The notes: generated by a model not told the origin, from the letters alone. A DNA stretch of 6,174 nt from Bacillota bacterium (GCA_012799255.1 JAAZLQ010000309.1:1-6174), one strand, 5' to 3'; numbered from the stretch's first letter, positions 1 through 5,790 are shown. Translations and numbers: made by a program.

Positions 1-735
1 ATTCAACAACTGCTGGCTAAGAGTAGCCACGCAGCTTGTTGCATAGCCCCTCCCCCTTAGCTCCTTAGGTGTGTATACCAGATTAAGGGTTACTCCATGC
101 CTAGTTGGTCTGCTTTTCGCCGCTAAAGAAACAACTCGCCCTTCGTGTTCCCACAAAAATGCAGAACGCTCACTTACACGTCGTTTAGCAGACTCAGTAC
201 ACCGCACCAAATCGGGCTTTACGTCAAGTCCGGCATCTTTTTGGAATTCGACGATTGCTTCAACCAAGAAATCTAAATCTCTTTCTTCTGCAACTCGGAG
301 ATGACCTTCCCCAATTACGTCCAGGTTAACTGAGCGAAGTTCATAGACGCGCATGTGCACATCCAGTTCTATAACGCATCCTTTTTTCATTGCCCACAAC
401 GCTGCAAACTTTTCAGCCAGCTCTTTTGGGCCAACAACTCCAGGCACATCTACTTTGCGCTCCAATAGGCCATTTACTAGGTACTCTAGGGACCCATCAT
501 TCCACCCTGATACGCCATAGATAATGAATTTTTCGGGAGGCGTCATTACACCTGCCAAAATGAGACCTTGGGGCCCCTGCACCGTAACGAGCTCCACATT
601 TTGATAATAGTCGCTATCTTTCTGAAGTCTAAGGGCTATGCCAAGCATTAGATTATTGACTGCTTCATGGCTTTCAAGATGATCCAACGTATCGGCTAAA
701 AAGCTCTCAATATGGTCGTGCCAGACTATTTGCAT
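1..735 (-). CDS. GNAT family N-acetyltransferase (COG3393-like), 3' end beyond window
   Basis: Reading leftwards from ATG at 735, the frame stays open for 245 codons to the window edge, so the C-terminus is missing. GNAT enzymes transfer an acetyl group from acetyl-CoA to an amine; the substrate here cannot be told. The C-terminal GNAT domain starts near residue 145 (HLRVAEERDLDFLVEAIVEF). It contains the acetyl-CoA pyrophosphate-binding loop RGRGYA at 227-232, inside a stretch (VYTPKELRGRGYATSCVA, 220-237) that closely resembles COG3393-type predicted acetyltransferases. Residues 1-140 form a separate N-terminal domain, common in Firmicutes members of this group. The start is supported by AAGGAG at 745-750, 9 nt upstream. 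The gene is divergent from the DUF1576 gene. No transmembrane segment is seen, so it is probably cytoplasmic. Family call is confident; function is not. Confidence 0.88.
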   Translation of the reverse strand, partial: MQIVWHDHIESFLADTLDHLESHEAVNNLMLGIALRLQKDSDYYQNVELVTVQGPQGLILAGVMTPPEKFIIYGVSGWNDGSLEYLVNGLLERKVDVPGVVGPKELAEKFAALWAMKKGCVIELDVHMRVYELRSVNLDVIGEGHLRVAEERDLDFLVEAIVEFQKDAGLDVKPDLVRCTESAKRRVSERSAFLWEHEGRVVSLAAKSRPTRHGVTLNLVYTPKELRGRGYATSCVATLSQQLLN

Positions 736-744
736 AGATCTCAA

Positions 745-750
745 CTCCTT
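745..750 (-). promoter_or_regulatory. Ribosome binding site of the GNAT gene
   Basis: AAGGAG on the minus strand, 9 nt before ATG at 735. It fixes the start of the partial acetyltransferase gene. Confidence 0.8.
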
Positions 751-821
751 CCCAACGTTGCGTTCTCATAAACTTCGCTGGTTTCCTGATTTTTCCTCTA
801 ATTACTTAGTTTTAATCGCGG

Positions 822-860
822 TGACAGTCTGTTTTGACCACATTGTGTGACCATTTCTTG
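822..860. repeat. Three TGAC(C)A repeats at exact 13-bp spacing between divergent genes
   Basis: TGACA begins at 822, TGACCA at 835 and TGACCA at 848, so three units are phased at 13 bp in the region shared by the GNAT and DUF1576 genes. This could be an operator array or a remnant of a mobile-element end. It lies about 70-110 bp upstream of the DUF1576 start. I found no convincing -35/-10 pair here, although TTGACC at 834-839 would serve as a -35 on the plus strand. The function is inference. Confidence 0.4.
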
Positions 861-916
861 CAGGATTCTTGCGAAGTCCACCGAATGTTGGTAGCTGGTT
901 GAACTATAAGCAACAA

Positions 917-923
917 AAAGGAG
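917..923 (+). promoter_or_regulatory. Ribosome binding site deciding the TTG start of the DUF1576 gene
   Basis: AAAGGAG ends 8 nt before TTG at 932, which is ideal spacing. The longer frame opening with TTG at 869 has no comparable site and would add 21 polar residues before the first hydrophobic segment, so the start at 932 is preferred. Confidence 0.75.
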
Positions 924-931
924 CTCACGCT

Positions 932-2137
932 TTGCTAGAACAACGACGTTATCTAATCATGATTGCCTATTTAGTTTCGCTCATTATCGCAGGGAGCTTA
1001 TGGCCAGGCGAGCAGAGCCTACTGCTTGGTTATGCCGAGATTTTAAGAGCACCTGGACTGCTCATTTCTGACTATTTTTCCATAGGGGGAACTGGACCCG
1101 CACTAATCAATGCTGGTCTGGTGGGCTGCTTCGGCCTCTTTGTGGTTTATCTAAGCGGTGCTTCCCTTTCTGGCCCAACCATGGCAGGAGTTTTTACCAT
1201 GGCTGGATTTGCCTTGTTTGGTAAGACACCCCTCAATATCTGGCCTATTATCGCTGGGGTTGCCCTCGCGGCGAAGATCAAAAAAGAGAGCTTGAGTACA
1301 TATATCTTGGCAGCGCTCTTTGGTACAGCTCTCGGGCCAGTAGTTAGCGTCATGACCTTCGCATTATCAATGCCTTATGTAATTAGTGCGGCTTCAGGGT
1401 TGTTAATCGGCCTGGTGCTTCCCGCGCTAACTGGACATGTACTCCACAACCACCAGGGCCTCAATCTATACAATGTGGGCTTTACTTGCGGGATCATCGG
1501 CGTGTTTGCCACAGCGTTCTTAAAAAGTCAGGGTTTCATATTCCAAAGTAAAATGATTTGGAGTACAGGGGATCAGAGGTCTTTGGCGGTGTTCTTCTCC
1601 ATCTACTTTGCCAGTATGCTGGTTATCGGATGGAGCGGGCGCGCTAAAGTGAGGAATCTATGGACAATGCCAGGGACACTTATCACAGATTTTATTTCTG
1701 AGCACGGTTTGCCGGCTACTTTCTTCAACATGGGTCTGGTCGGCTTGATCGGCATGCTCTATATTGCCTTGGTTGGCGGAGACTATAATGGGCCAACTCT
1801 TGGAGCGGTCTTTACCATGGTCGGGTTTGCAGCCTTTGGTAAACACGTGCTCAATATCTGGCCCATAATGTTAGGCGTCTATCTTGGGTCTCTTTTTTCA
1901 GTATGGAACGCCAATGATCCTGGCGTGCTCCTTGCGGCCCTCTTTGGAACCACTCTGGCCCCTATCGCTGGAACCTTCGGGCCGTTTATTGGAGTTGTCG
2001 CTGGTGCGATTCATCTAGCTGTGGTGATGCATTCTGGACCGTTCCACGGGGGAATGAATCTTTACAACAATGGTTTTGCGGGAGGAATTGTAGCCACTTT
2101 GCTTGCCAGCATTGCTAGGTGGTCGAAACGTTTGTAA
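932..2137 (+). CDS. DUF1576 family integral membrane protein with internal duplication
   Basis: 401 residues from TTG 932. The protein is very hydrophobic, with roughly ten or more membrane segments. Two homologous halves are visible (about 41-195 and 247-395). GPTMAGVFTMAGFALFGK (81-98) matches GPTLGAVFTMVGFAAFGK (287-304). LNIWPI occurs at 101 and 307. AALFGTALGP (127) matches AALFGTTLAP (335). NLYNVGF (178) matches NLYNNGF (376). This duplicated layout and the wording fit DUF1576, an uncharacterised Firmicutes membrane family; the assignment is from memory. The conserved Gly, Pro, His and Asn residues repeated in both halves suggest a pseudo-twofold channel or transporter, but the substrate is unknown. 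The gene is convergent with the ABC ATPase gene, with only 6 bp between stop codons and no visible terminator between them. The shared upstream region is with the GNAT gene. Confidence 0.85.
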   Translation: MLEQRRYLIMIAYLVSLIIAGSLWPGEQSLLLGYAEILRAPGLLISDYFSIGGTGPALINAGLVGCFGLFVVYLSGASLSGPTMAGVFTMAGFALFGKTPLNIWPIIAGVALAAKIKKESLSTYILAALFGTALGPVVSVMTFALSMPYVISAASGLLIGLVLPALTGHVLHNHQGLNLYNVGFTCGIIGVFATAFLKSQGFIFQSKMIWSTGDQRSLAVFFSIYFASMLVIGWSGRAKVRNLWTMPGTLITDFISEHGLPATFFNMGLVGLIGMLYIALVGGDYNGPTLGAVFTMVGFAAFGKHVLNIWPIMLGVYLGSLFSVWNANDPGVLLAALFGTTLAPIAGTFGPFIGVVAGAIHLAVVMHSGPFHGGMNLYNNGFAGGIVATLLASIARWSKRL

Positions 2138-2143
2138 TTCAGA

Positions 2144-3061
2144 CTATTGATCCGAAACATCCAAAACTTTCTTGAAAACATCACGTAAAGAGGCTTCTTG
2201 GGAATGGATCCGCAAAATACGCCCAACTTCGCGGAGTACATCGATTTCATGTCCCAGGCGTTCGTTACTGAGACTAACAGCCACAGAGGCCACCTTACCA
2301 TCTTGGTTTAGATACGTAAGCTTCCGCTCTTCTAGCCAGAGTTTAAGTTCGGAGTGGGTTATCGAGGGAATGAGATCGATTTGCACGTAATCCTGCCCAT
2401 AGCGAAGCTTCAGTTCAGCCGGGTCTCCTATCGCGATGATTTTTCCATAGTTGATGAACGCGACTCTCCTGCAGAGCTCATCAGCTTCTTCCATTGAATG
2501 GGTACTCATGAAAACCGTCTTCCCCTGGTCAGCGAAGAAGCGAATTCTCGTACGAATGAGTTCCACAGAAGCCAGATCTAGTCCACTTGTTGGTTCATCC
2601 AGAATGAGAAGATCTGGATCGTTCAGCAATGCCCGACAGATCAACAAGCGCTGTTTCATACCTTTAGAATAGTGGGCAACTGGCTTATCGCCTACCTCTG
2701 TCAAGTGATATTGAGCCAAGAGTTCTTCGACCTTCTGTTTTTTCACTCCATACAAGGTAGCAAAAAAATCAAGGTTTTGTCTTCCGGATAGGCGAGTGTA
2801 AAGATTTGGTTCCTCAAACACGACTCCTATCTTGCGCCTGATATCCTTATTGTCAGGGGTCATCTCTTCTCCCAGGACACGGCAACTTCCCTCGGTTGCT
2901 CTGCTAAGGCCAGTTAAGATTCGTATGGTAGAAGTTTTACCAACTCCATTCGGTCCTAGAAATCCAAACACCTCACCCCGTGCTACTTGAAAACTGATCT
3001 TGTCAACAGCTACAAACTGGCCGTATCGTTTGGTTAGTCCCTGCACATCAATTACTGTCAT
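2144..3061 (-). CDS. ABC transporter ATP-binding protein (ABC-2 exporter type, CcmA/NatA-like)
   Basis: 305 residues; the nucleotide-binding subunit that would power the permease encoded two genes upstream. Motifs in order: Walker A GPNGVGKT (36-43; Val replaces the usual Ala), a Q-loop region VVFEEPNLY (80-88) where Glu stands in place of Gln, signature YSKGMKQRL (131-139, a usual variant of LSGGQ in ABC-2 drug or antibiotic exporters), Walker B LLILDEP (151-157) with catalytic Glu156, D-loop SGLD (159-162), and H-loop His188 in STH. A C-terminal domain of about 85 residues follows, as in DrrA/NatA-type subunits. ATG at 3061 has GAGGAG just upstream and lies within the end of the previous gene (14-bp overlap), suggesting translational coupling. 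The protein should be cytoplasmic and membrane-associated. The exported substrate cannot be told from the sequence. Confidence 0.95.
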   Translation of the reverse strand: MTVIDVQGLTKRYGQFVAVDKISFQVARGEVFGFLGPNGVGKTSTIRILTGLSRATEGSCRVLGEEMTPDNKDIRRKIGVVFEEPNLYTRLSGRQNLDFFATLYGVKKQKVEELLAQYHLTEVGDKPVAHYSKGMKQRLLICRALLNDPDLLILDEPTSGLDLASVELIRTRIRFFADQGKTVFMSTHSMEEADELCRRVAFINYGKIIAIGDPAELKLRYGQDYVQIDLIPSITHSELKLWLEERKLTYLNQDGKVASVAVSLSNERLGHEIDVLREVGRILRIHSQEASLRDVFKKVLDVSDQ

Positions 3062-3563
3062 TGTCCTTCTCCTCTTCTTGCATAGAACTGGGATCCCACA
3101 GCAGATAGATGGACTCCTCGGGGGTGTTCTTGTTAACGACCGCCAGGTAGACTATCTTGGATATGTTCTGCTTGAACCTCACTCCACTTACAAACCGTGC
3201 TTCGTAGTTTAGAGCTACACCGTAAATATCCTGTCCATCTTGACCAGAAGCAAAAGTATTTAGAGCGGATGGCAGTTTGGGACTCGTTGTCACCTCACCC
3301 ACCTCAATCTTACTAATAGATAATCTAAGTCGCTGAAAATGATGCTGCTGAAAACCTACATACTCTTCTTCTGACAACAGCAGGTGAATGCTGGGGTGCA
3401 TCATTTCATACACTTCTGTAAACAACTCAGCTGCATAATTCTCATAAATCAGCTGAGTAAAGTCTTGTAGTCTTAGCTCAAGCGTTGTTTCGCCTGAGGC
3501 AACACCGCAAAGTGCGAAACTCAAGACTAGTACAAAGATAAGTACTTTCTTAATCAAGTGCAT
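3048..3563 (-). CDS. Small exported protein of unknown function in ABC-2 operon
   Basis: 171 residues. The N-terminus is a signal peptide: two Lys (5-6), a hydrophobic core (VLIFVLVLSFAL, 7-18), then CGVASGE. Cleavage by signal peptidase I after GVA (20-22) or ASG (22-24) is plausible. Cys19 is preceded by FAL, which is a poor lipobox, so a lipoprotein is possible but less likely. The mature part (about 145 residues) starts with a helical stretch (LRLQDFTQLIYENYAAELF) and ends in probable beta strands (DIYGVALNYEARF, SKIVYLAVV, SIYLLWDPS). This order resembles small NTF2-like (cone-shaped) domains, but that is inference. The gene sits between permease and ATPase and overlaps both by 14 bp, so it is very likely made in step with them and may act as an extracytoplasmic accessory part. 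AAGGAT at 3569-3574 precedes the ATG. I do not recognise a named family. Confidence 0.8.
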   Translation of the reverse strand: MHLIKKVLIFVLVLSFALCGVASGETTLELRLQDFTQLIYENYAAELFTEVYEMMHPSIHLLLSEEEYVGFQQHHFQRLRLSISKIEVGEVTTSPKLPSALNTFASGQDGQDIYGVALNYEARFVSGVRFKQNISKIVYLAVVNKNTPEESIYLLWDPSSMQEEEKDNDSN

Positions 3564-4584
3564 TCACCATCCTTCGATACGCAAAAAAAGTTGTTCCAAG
3601 TAATATGGATGAAAACATGAGAATAACCGCTAGTTCCATCCGAATCCCCCCTATGCCCTGACCATGGAGGAGTAATGCTTCAAGTCCTGTAAACACATAA
3701 AAGGTTGGAAAAAAACCAGCAAGAAGGCGTGTAAAGTCTGATAAATCCGCTATCAGAGTGGGAAATAGCAATGGAAAATAGATCATGGTGGCCACTGATC
3801 TTGCCGTTGATTGACCACTGGCCAGAACACCAATTAGGAGGCCAATTGCGGTAAAGCAGATTCCTCCAAGCAAGGCGAGGAGAACGAAAGCAAACCAATT
3901 TGCAAGGGATAAACCCGTCACCCGGTTAAGAATCAACATGATTAACACGGTACCCAAACTGAGTAGTACCCCAAACACGCCCTTACCTAAAAATAGTTCG
4001 CCATACCCCACCGGAGAAACTCCAATGGCATCTAGAGTCTTATTATCCTTTTCCTCAGCAAACATACCTGAAACGACCATCACTCCGATCATGCTCATGG
4101 TAATAGTGATCCACACAGGCAGTACGGATTGGCTCACCTTACCTTCACCCACTGGAGTAATTTCTAAATCATAGTGGGGTGGAACCTGAAGGAACACTTC
4201 AATCAGATTAGTGATGTTCTCCCTGAGAGCGAAGAAATAGACTGGTCGCTGGCTATCCAAGAAAACCTGAAAGTCGTCATGCCCCTTTACTACGATGAAT
4301 CCATCAAGCTCACCTGCCTCAACCATGTCCCGACCATCAGTCTCTCTGGCTACAGTCTGTACTTGGAAGTTGAGAGCAGTGCTCTGCATAAACTCGGTGA
4401 AATCCGAGCCCACGTTATCTTGAATTCCCACTACGAAGTTCTTTGGTGTTTGGGCAGTATCTAGAAACCCGAAGAGTAAAGATGCCAAGACTGGCAAAAT
4501 CACAGCGATAAAAATCGAACGATTCTTGATTGACTCCAGCAAGTCTTTCTTGACAAAGGCCCAAATTCTGCGTACTTTTCCCAT
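3550..4584 (-). CDS. ABC-2 type transporter permease
   Basis: 344 residues from ATG 4584, chosen because AAGGAGT (4591-4597) lies 6 nt upstream. A longer frame from 4665 would read through the terminator hairpin and has no ribosome binding site. The layout is that of ABC-2 membrane subunits (NatB/YhaP-like): a basic N-terminus, TM1 about 23-41, a long extracytoplasmic loop of about 110 residues (42-150), then five further segments (about 155-174, 202-220, 228-255, 262-282, 316-336). The cytoplasmic sequence EEKDNKTLDAIGVSPVGYGE (177-196) after TM2 is the typical coupling region of this family (compare EEKERGTLE...TPV). It should form the translocation path with the ATPase encoded downstream. 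The C-terminus overlaps the small exported protein gene by 14 bp. Expression probably depends on readthrough of the terminator immediately upstream. The substrate is unknown; drugs, peptides or ions are all possible for this family. Confidence 0.92.
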   Translation of the reverse strand: MGKVRRIWAFVKKDLLESIKNRSIFIAVILPVLASLLFGFLDTAQTPKNFVVGIQDNVGSDFTEFMQSTALNFQVQTVARETDGRDMVEAGELDGFIVVKGHDDFQVFLDSQRPVYFFALRENITNLIEVFLQVPPHYDLEITPVGEGKVSQSVLPVWITITMSMIGVMVVSGMFAEEKDNKTLDAIGVSPVGYGELFLGKGVFGVLLSLGTVLIMLILNRVTGLSLANWFAFVLLALLGGICFTAIGLLIGVLASGQSTARSVATMIYFPLLFPTLIADLSDFTRLLAGFFPTFYVFTGLEALLLHGQGIGGIRMELAVILMFSSILLGTTFFAYRRMVNALD

Positions 4585-4600
4585 TATTTGACTCCTTACT

Positions 4601-4637
4601 AAAATAATAAAGGAGAGACGCCGCGGGGGATCTCTCC
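4601..4637 (-). terminator. Intrinsic terminator or attenuator just before the permease gene
   Basis: On the minus strand GGAGAGA (4637-4631) pairs with TCTCTCC (4618-4612), extendable by a U-G pair, around a GC-rich loop of about 10-12 nt. It is followed by TTTATTATTTT. The run ends only 3 nt before the permease ribosome binding site, so no promoter fits between them. It therefore reads as a conditional terminator for the operon rather than a simple gene end. Confidence 0.7.
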
Positions 4638-4643
4638 GATATT

Positions 4644-4659
4644 GCCTGGTCCGCCAGGC
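4644..4659 (-). promoter_or_regulatory. Leader hairpin upstream of the attenuator
   Basis: GCCTGG, a four-base loop CGGA, and CCAGGC form a perfect 6-bp GC-rich hairpin in the RNA, 6 nt before the terminator stem. It could be a pause hairpin or part of an RNA switch. The role is inference. Confidence 0.45.
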
Positions 4660-4691
4660 TAACAAACTGAAAATAGAATATTGAGTTGCGC

Positions 4692-4763
4692 TTAAGGAGC
4701 CATCCTACCAAGAAAGTAGATGACAGCCCAAATCACTACAACAGCACCTATCAATTCGAGCAT
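4692..4763 (-). CDS. 23-residue hydrophobic leader peptide or small membrane protein
   Basis: ATG 4763 is preceded, with a 7-nt spacer, by AAAGGAGGG (4771-4779), the strongest ribosome binding site in the window, so translation is likely. The product is one hydrophobic stretch (LIGAVVVIWAVIYFLG, 4-19) after an acidic N-terminus and ends Arg-Met-Ala-Pro-stop. It could be a single-pass membrane peptide acting with the exporter. It could instead be a leader peptide whose translation governs the terminator downstream. A Trp at position 12 and a Pro right before the stop recall the TnaC leader peptide of Escherichia coli, but the sequences are otherwise unrelated. The last codons (CTCCTTA, 4699-4693) are complementary to the permease ribosome binding site (TAAGGAG, 4598-4592). 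A longer frame from 4907 lacks any ribosome binding site and is not favoured. I know no named family. Confidence 0.65.
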   Translation of the reverse strand: MLELIGAVVVIWAVIYFLGRMAP

Positions 4764-4834
4764 ACTTTCGCCCTCCTTTGAATCTAAATGCCTTTTGCCC
4801 ATCTCATTCATATTCAAGCATTGCTTATACCATG

Positions 4835-4863
4835 ATGATACCACAAGTTTCGGCTTCTGTCTG
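4835..4863 (-). promoter_or_regulatory. Candidate sigma-A promoter of the exporter operon
   Basis: CAGACA (4863-4858, 4 of 6 to TTGACA), a 17-nt spacer and TATCAT (4840-4835, 5 of 6), with the extended TG one base before the -10. A second extended -10-like element, TGGTATAAG, lies 11 bp further on (TATAAG at 4829-4824) but has no good -35. Predicted transcription would start near 4828, about 65 nt before the 23-codon ORF. Judged by eye only. Confidence 0.4.
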
Positions 4864-4940
4864 CAAAATTTGACCGCCTTAGCTCTTCCATGGCAGTTCG
4901 GAGCCACGCAGACACATTCTCTCTTGGCGGAGCTTCTGGG

Positions 4941-5321
4941 TTACAAGGACTCTGAATCCACTAACACCAGCTCATTTCCGTATAAGTCGTAGAAATGCAA
5001 GAACTTCCCGTGGGGTGAATCAGCAGGATGAATCCTTATTTCTACTTCCTTTTCTCGAAGTCGCTTATAAACTTGTTCAAACTCTCTGGTATACAGGACA
5101 AGTAGAGGCTCACTAAGGCATTGCTTACCCAACTGTTCTTTGGCGAGCCCGTCTGGTCTGATGAACCAAATGCCTACATCATCTCCAGGTAAGCTAAGAT
5201 GCACAAACCTTTGACCAGCCTCTGTAAAATCTACTATCATCTCAAAACCCAGTGTTTCTGAATAGAAATCAATTGCTTGATCGTAGTCATGAACCAAAAC
5301 TACTATCCGTCCGATCTTCAA
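4941..5321 (-). CDS. VOC superfamily (glyoxalase/bleomycin-resistance fold) protein
   Basis: 126 residues from TTG 5321, the usual length of a single VOC protein. Two beta-alpha-beta modules are readable: GRIVVLVHDYDQAIDFYSET (4-23) with the typical LGFEM ending, and EPLLVLYTREFEQVYKRLRE (71-90), closing with FYDLYGNELVLVD (110-122). Glu117 in GNELVLVD is at the family's conserved C-terminal metal-ligand position. At the other usual metal positions I see mostly hydrophobic or non-ligand residues, so a classic glyoxalase I activity is doubtful; binding or a different reaction is possible. The TTG start is chosen over ATG 5327 because GGAGG (5330-5334) is 8 nt from the TTG but only 2 nt from the ATG. 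It lies 74 bp downstream of the two-helix membrane protein gene, possibly in one transcript. No clear terminator follows. Confidence 0.85.
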   Translation of the reverse strand: MKIGRIVVLVHDYDQAIDFYSETLGFEMIVDFTEAGQRFVHLSLPGDDVGIWFIRPDGLAKEQLGKQCLSEPLLVLYTREFEQVYKRLREKEVEIRIHPADSPHGKFLHFYDLYGNELVLVDSESL

Positions 5322-5329
5322 AGGCATTC

Positions 5330-5334
5330 CCTCC
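5330..5334 (-). promoter_or_regulatory. Ribosome binding site deciding the TTG start of the VOC gene
   Basis: GGAGG on the minus strand, 8 nt before TTG 5321. The ATG at 5327 is too close (2 nt) to use this site, and the TTG start gives an N-terminus (Met-Lys-Ile-Gly-Arg) typical of VOC proteins. Confidence 0.6.
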
Positions 5335-5395
5335 AAGCTAATGTTCAAGGCGAGTGTTAGTTGGCAGTTATGAGAAAACCTAGAAACCAATCCCA

Positions 5396-5704
5396 TCAGT
5401 TAATTAAACCTATTGCTACGATTGTACCAACAGCGATCAGTACAAGGCTAACGATATACAAGATTGTCGTTGTCCCATCGTCTCCTAAGTATTTTCGAAG
5501 CAGTCTTGTATTCACGAAATTCCAAAATAAACCACTTTTCCTGTGGGTTAGAAACCCTAGAGAAAAACCTGCTAAGGCCAATAATATACCGCCTACAATA
5601 TTATCCACATTAATCCCCCGTTTCAGGCGTGTCCCAGTGACTCGACCATTAGGGGTCCATTCTTTGGAGGACCCTCTGTCTATGAGAATTAGACTTTCTT
5701 CCAA
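5396..5704 (-). CDS. Small two-helix membrane protein of unknown function
   Basis: 102 residues from TTG 5704, preceded by AGGAGG (5711-5716) at 6 nt. Longer frames from ATG 5731 or from 5779 would start inside or right after the terminator hairpin and have no ribosome binding site. Residues 1-34 are polar and mixed charge (EESLILIDRGSSKEWTPNG). Two hydrophobic segments follow: about 36-53 (IVGGILLALAGFSLGFLT) and 80-100 (TILYIVSLVLIAVGTIVAIG). They are separated by a basic, aromatic loop (HRKSGLFWNFVNTRLLRKYL). The Asp-Asp at 75-76 lies just before helix two. I do not recognise a family. The gene follows a strong terminator at once, and TATGAT (5732-5727), right after the U run, could be its -10, although no good -35 is seen. 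The VOC gene lies 74 bp downstream. Confidence 0.7.
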   Translation of the reverse strand: MEESLILIDRGSSKEWTPNGRVTGTRLKRGINVDNIVGGILLALAGFSLGFLTHRKSGLFWNFVNTRLLRKYLGDDGTTTILYIVSLVLIAVGTIVAIGLIN

Positions 5705-5710
5705 TTGTTT

Positions 5711-5716
5711 CCTCCT
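5711..5716 (-). promoter_or_regulatory. Ribosome binding site deciding the TTG start of the two-helix protein
   Basis: AGGAGG on the minus strand, 6 nt before TTG 5704. No other start in this frame has such a site. Confidence 0.7.
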
Positions 5717-5730
5717 GTTCGAACCAATCA

Positions 5731-5771
5731 TAAAAAAAAGAACCACCACTTTTTGCAGTAAGTGGTGGTTC
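5731..5771 (-). terminator. Strong intrinsic terminator after the DUF2087 gene
   Basis: On the minus strand GAACCACCACTT (5771-5760) pairs perfectly over 12 bp with AAGTGGTGGTTC (5751-5740) around an 8-nt loop, followed by eight U residues. It lies 19 nt after the DUF2087 stop codon and ends about 27 nt before the TTG of the next gene on the same strand, so that gene must have its own promoter or depend on readthrough. Confidence 0.93.
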
Positions 5772-5790
5772 ATCGTCACCCAAACAGGGG

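Noticed and set aside
71..304. Plus-strand open frame of 77 codons
   Set aside because: It lies opposite the GNAT coding sequence, is rich in Arg, Ser and Thr without domain features, and has no ribosome binding site.
2100..2180. Bidirectional terminator between the convergent DUF1576 and ABC ATPase genes
   Set aside because: Only 6 bp separate the stop codons and I found no convincing hairpin with a U run on either strand nearby.
3505..3510. Lipobox at Cys19 of the small exported protein
   Set aside because: The residues before Cys are Phe-Ala-Leu; the position just before Cys should be Gly, Ala or Ser, so signal peptidase I cleavage is more likely.
4174..4464. Plus-strand open frame of 96 codons opposite the permease
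   Set aside because: It is the antisense of the permease's extracytoplasmic loop region, with no domain signature and no ribosome binding site.
4612..4659. Possible T-box riboswitch upstream of the permease (CCGCGG...CGTCTCTCC followed by U run)
   Set aside because: The tail resembles T-box terminators, but there is no GGTGGNACC antiterminator motif, no specifier stem, and the space to the 23-codon ORF is too short.
3550..4665. Longer permease frame starting at 4665
   Set aside because: The extra 27 codons run through the terminator hairpin, encode a basic non-conserved-looking stretch and lack a ribosome binding site; ATG 4584 has a good one.
4692..4907. A 71-residue protein ending in the 23-residue hydrophobic segment
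   Set aside because: No ribosome binding site at 4907 or at the internal ATGs before 4763, and the candidate promoter lies inside it; the site before 4763 is far stronger.
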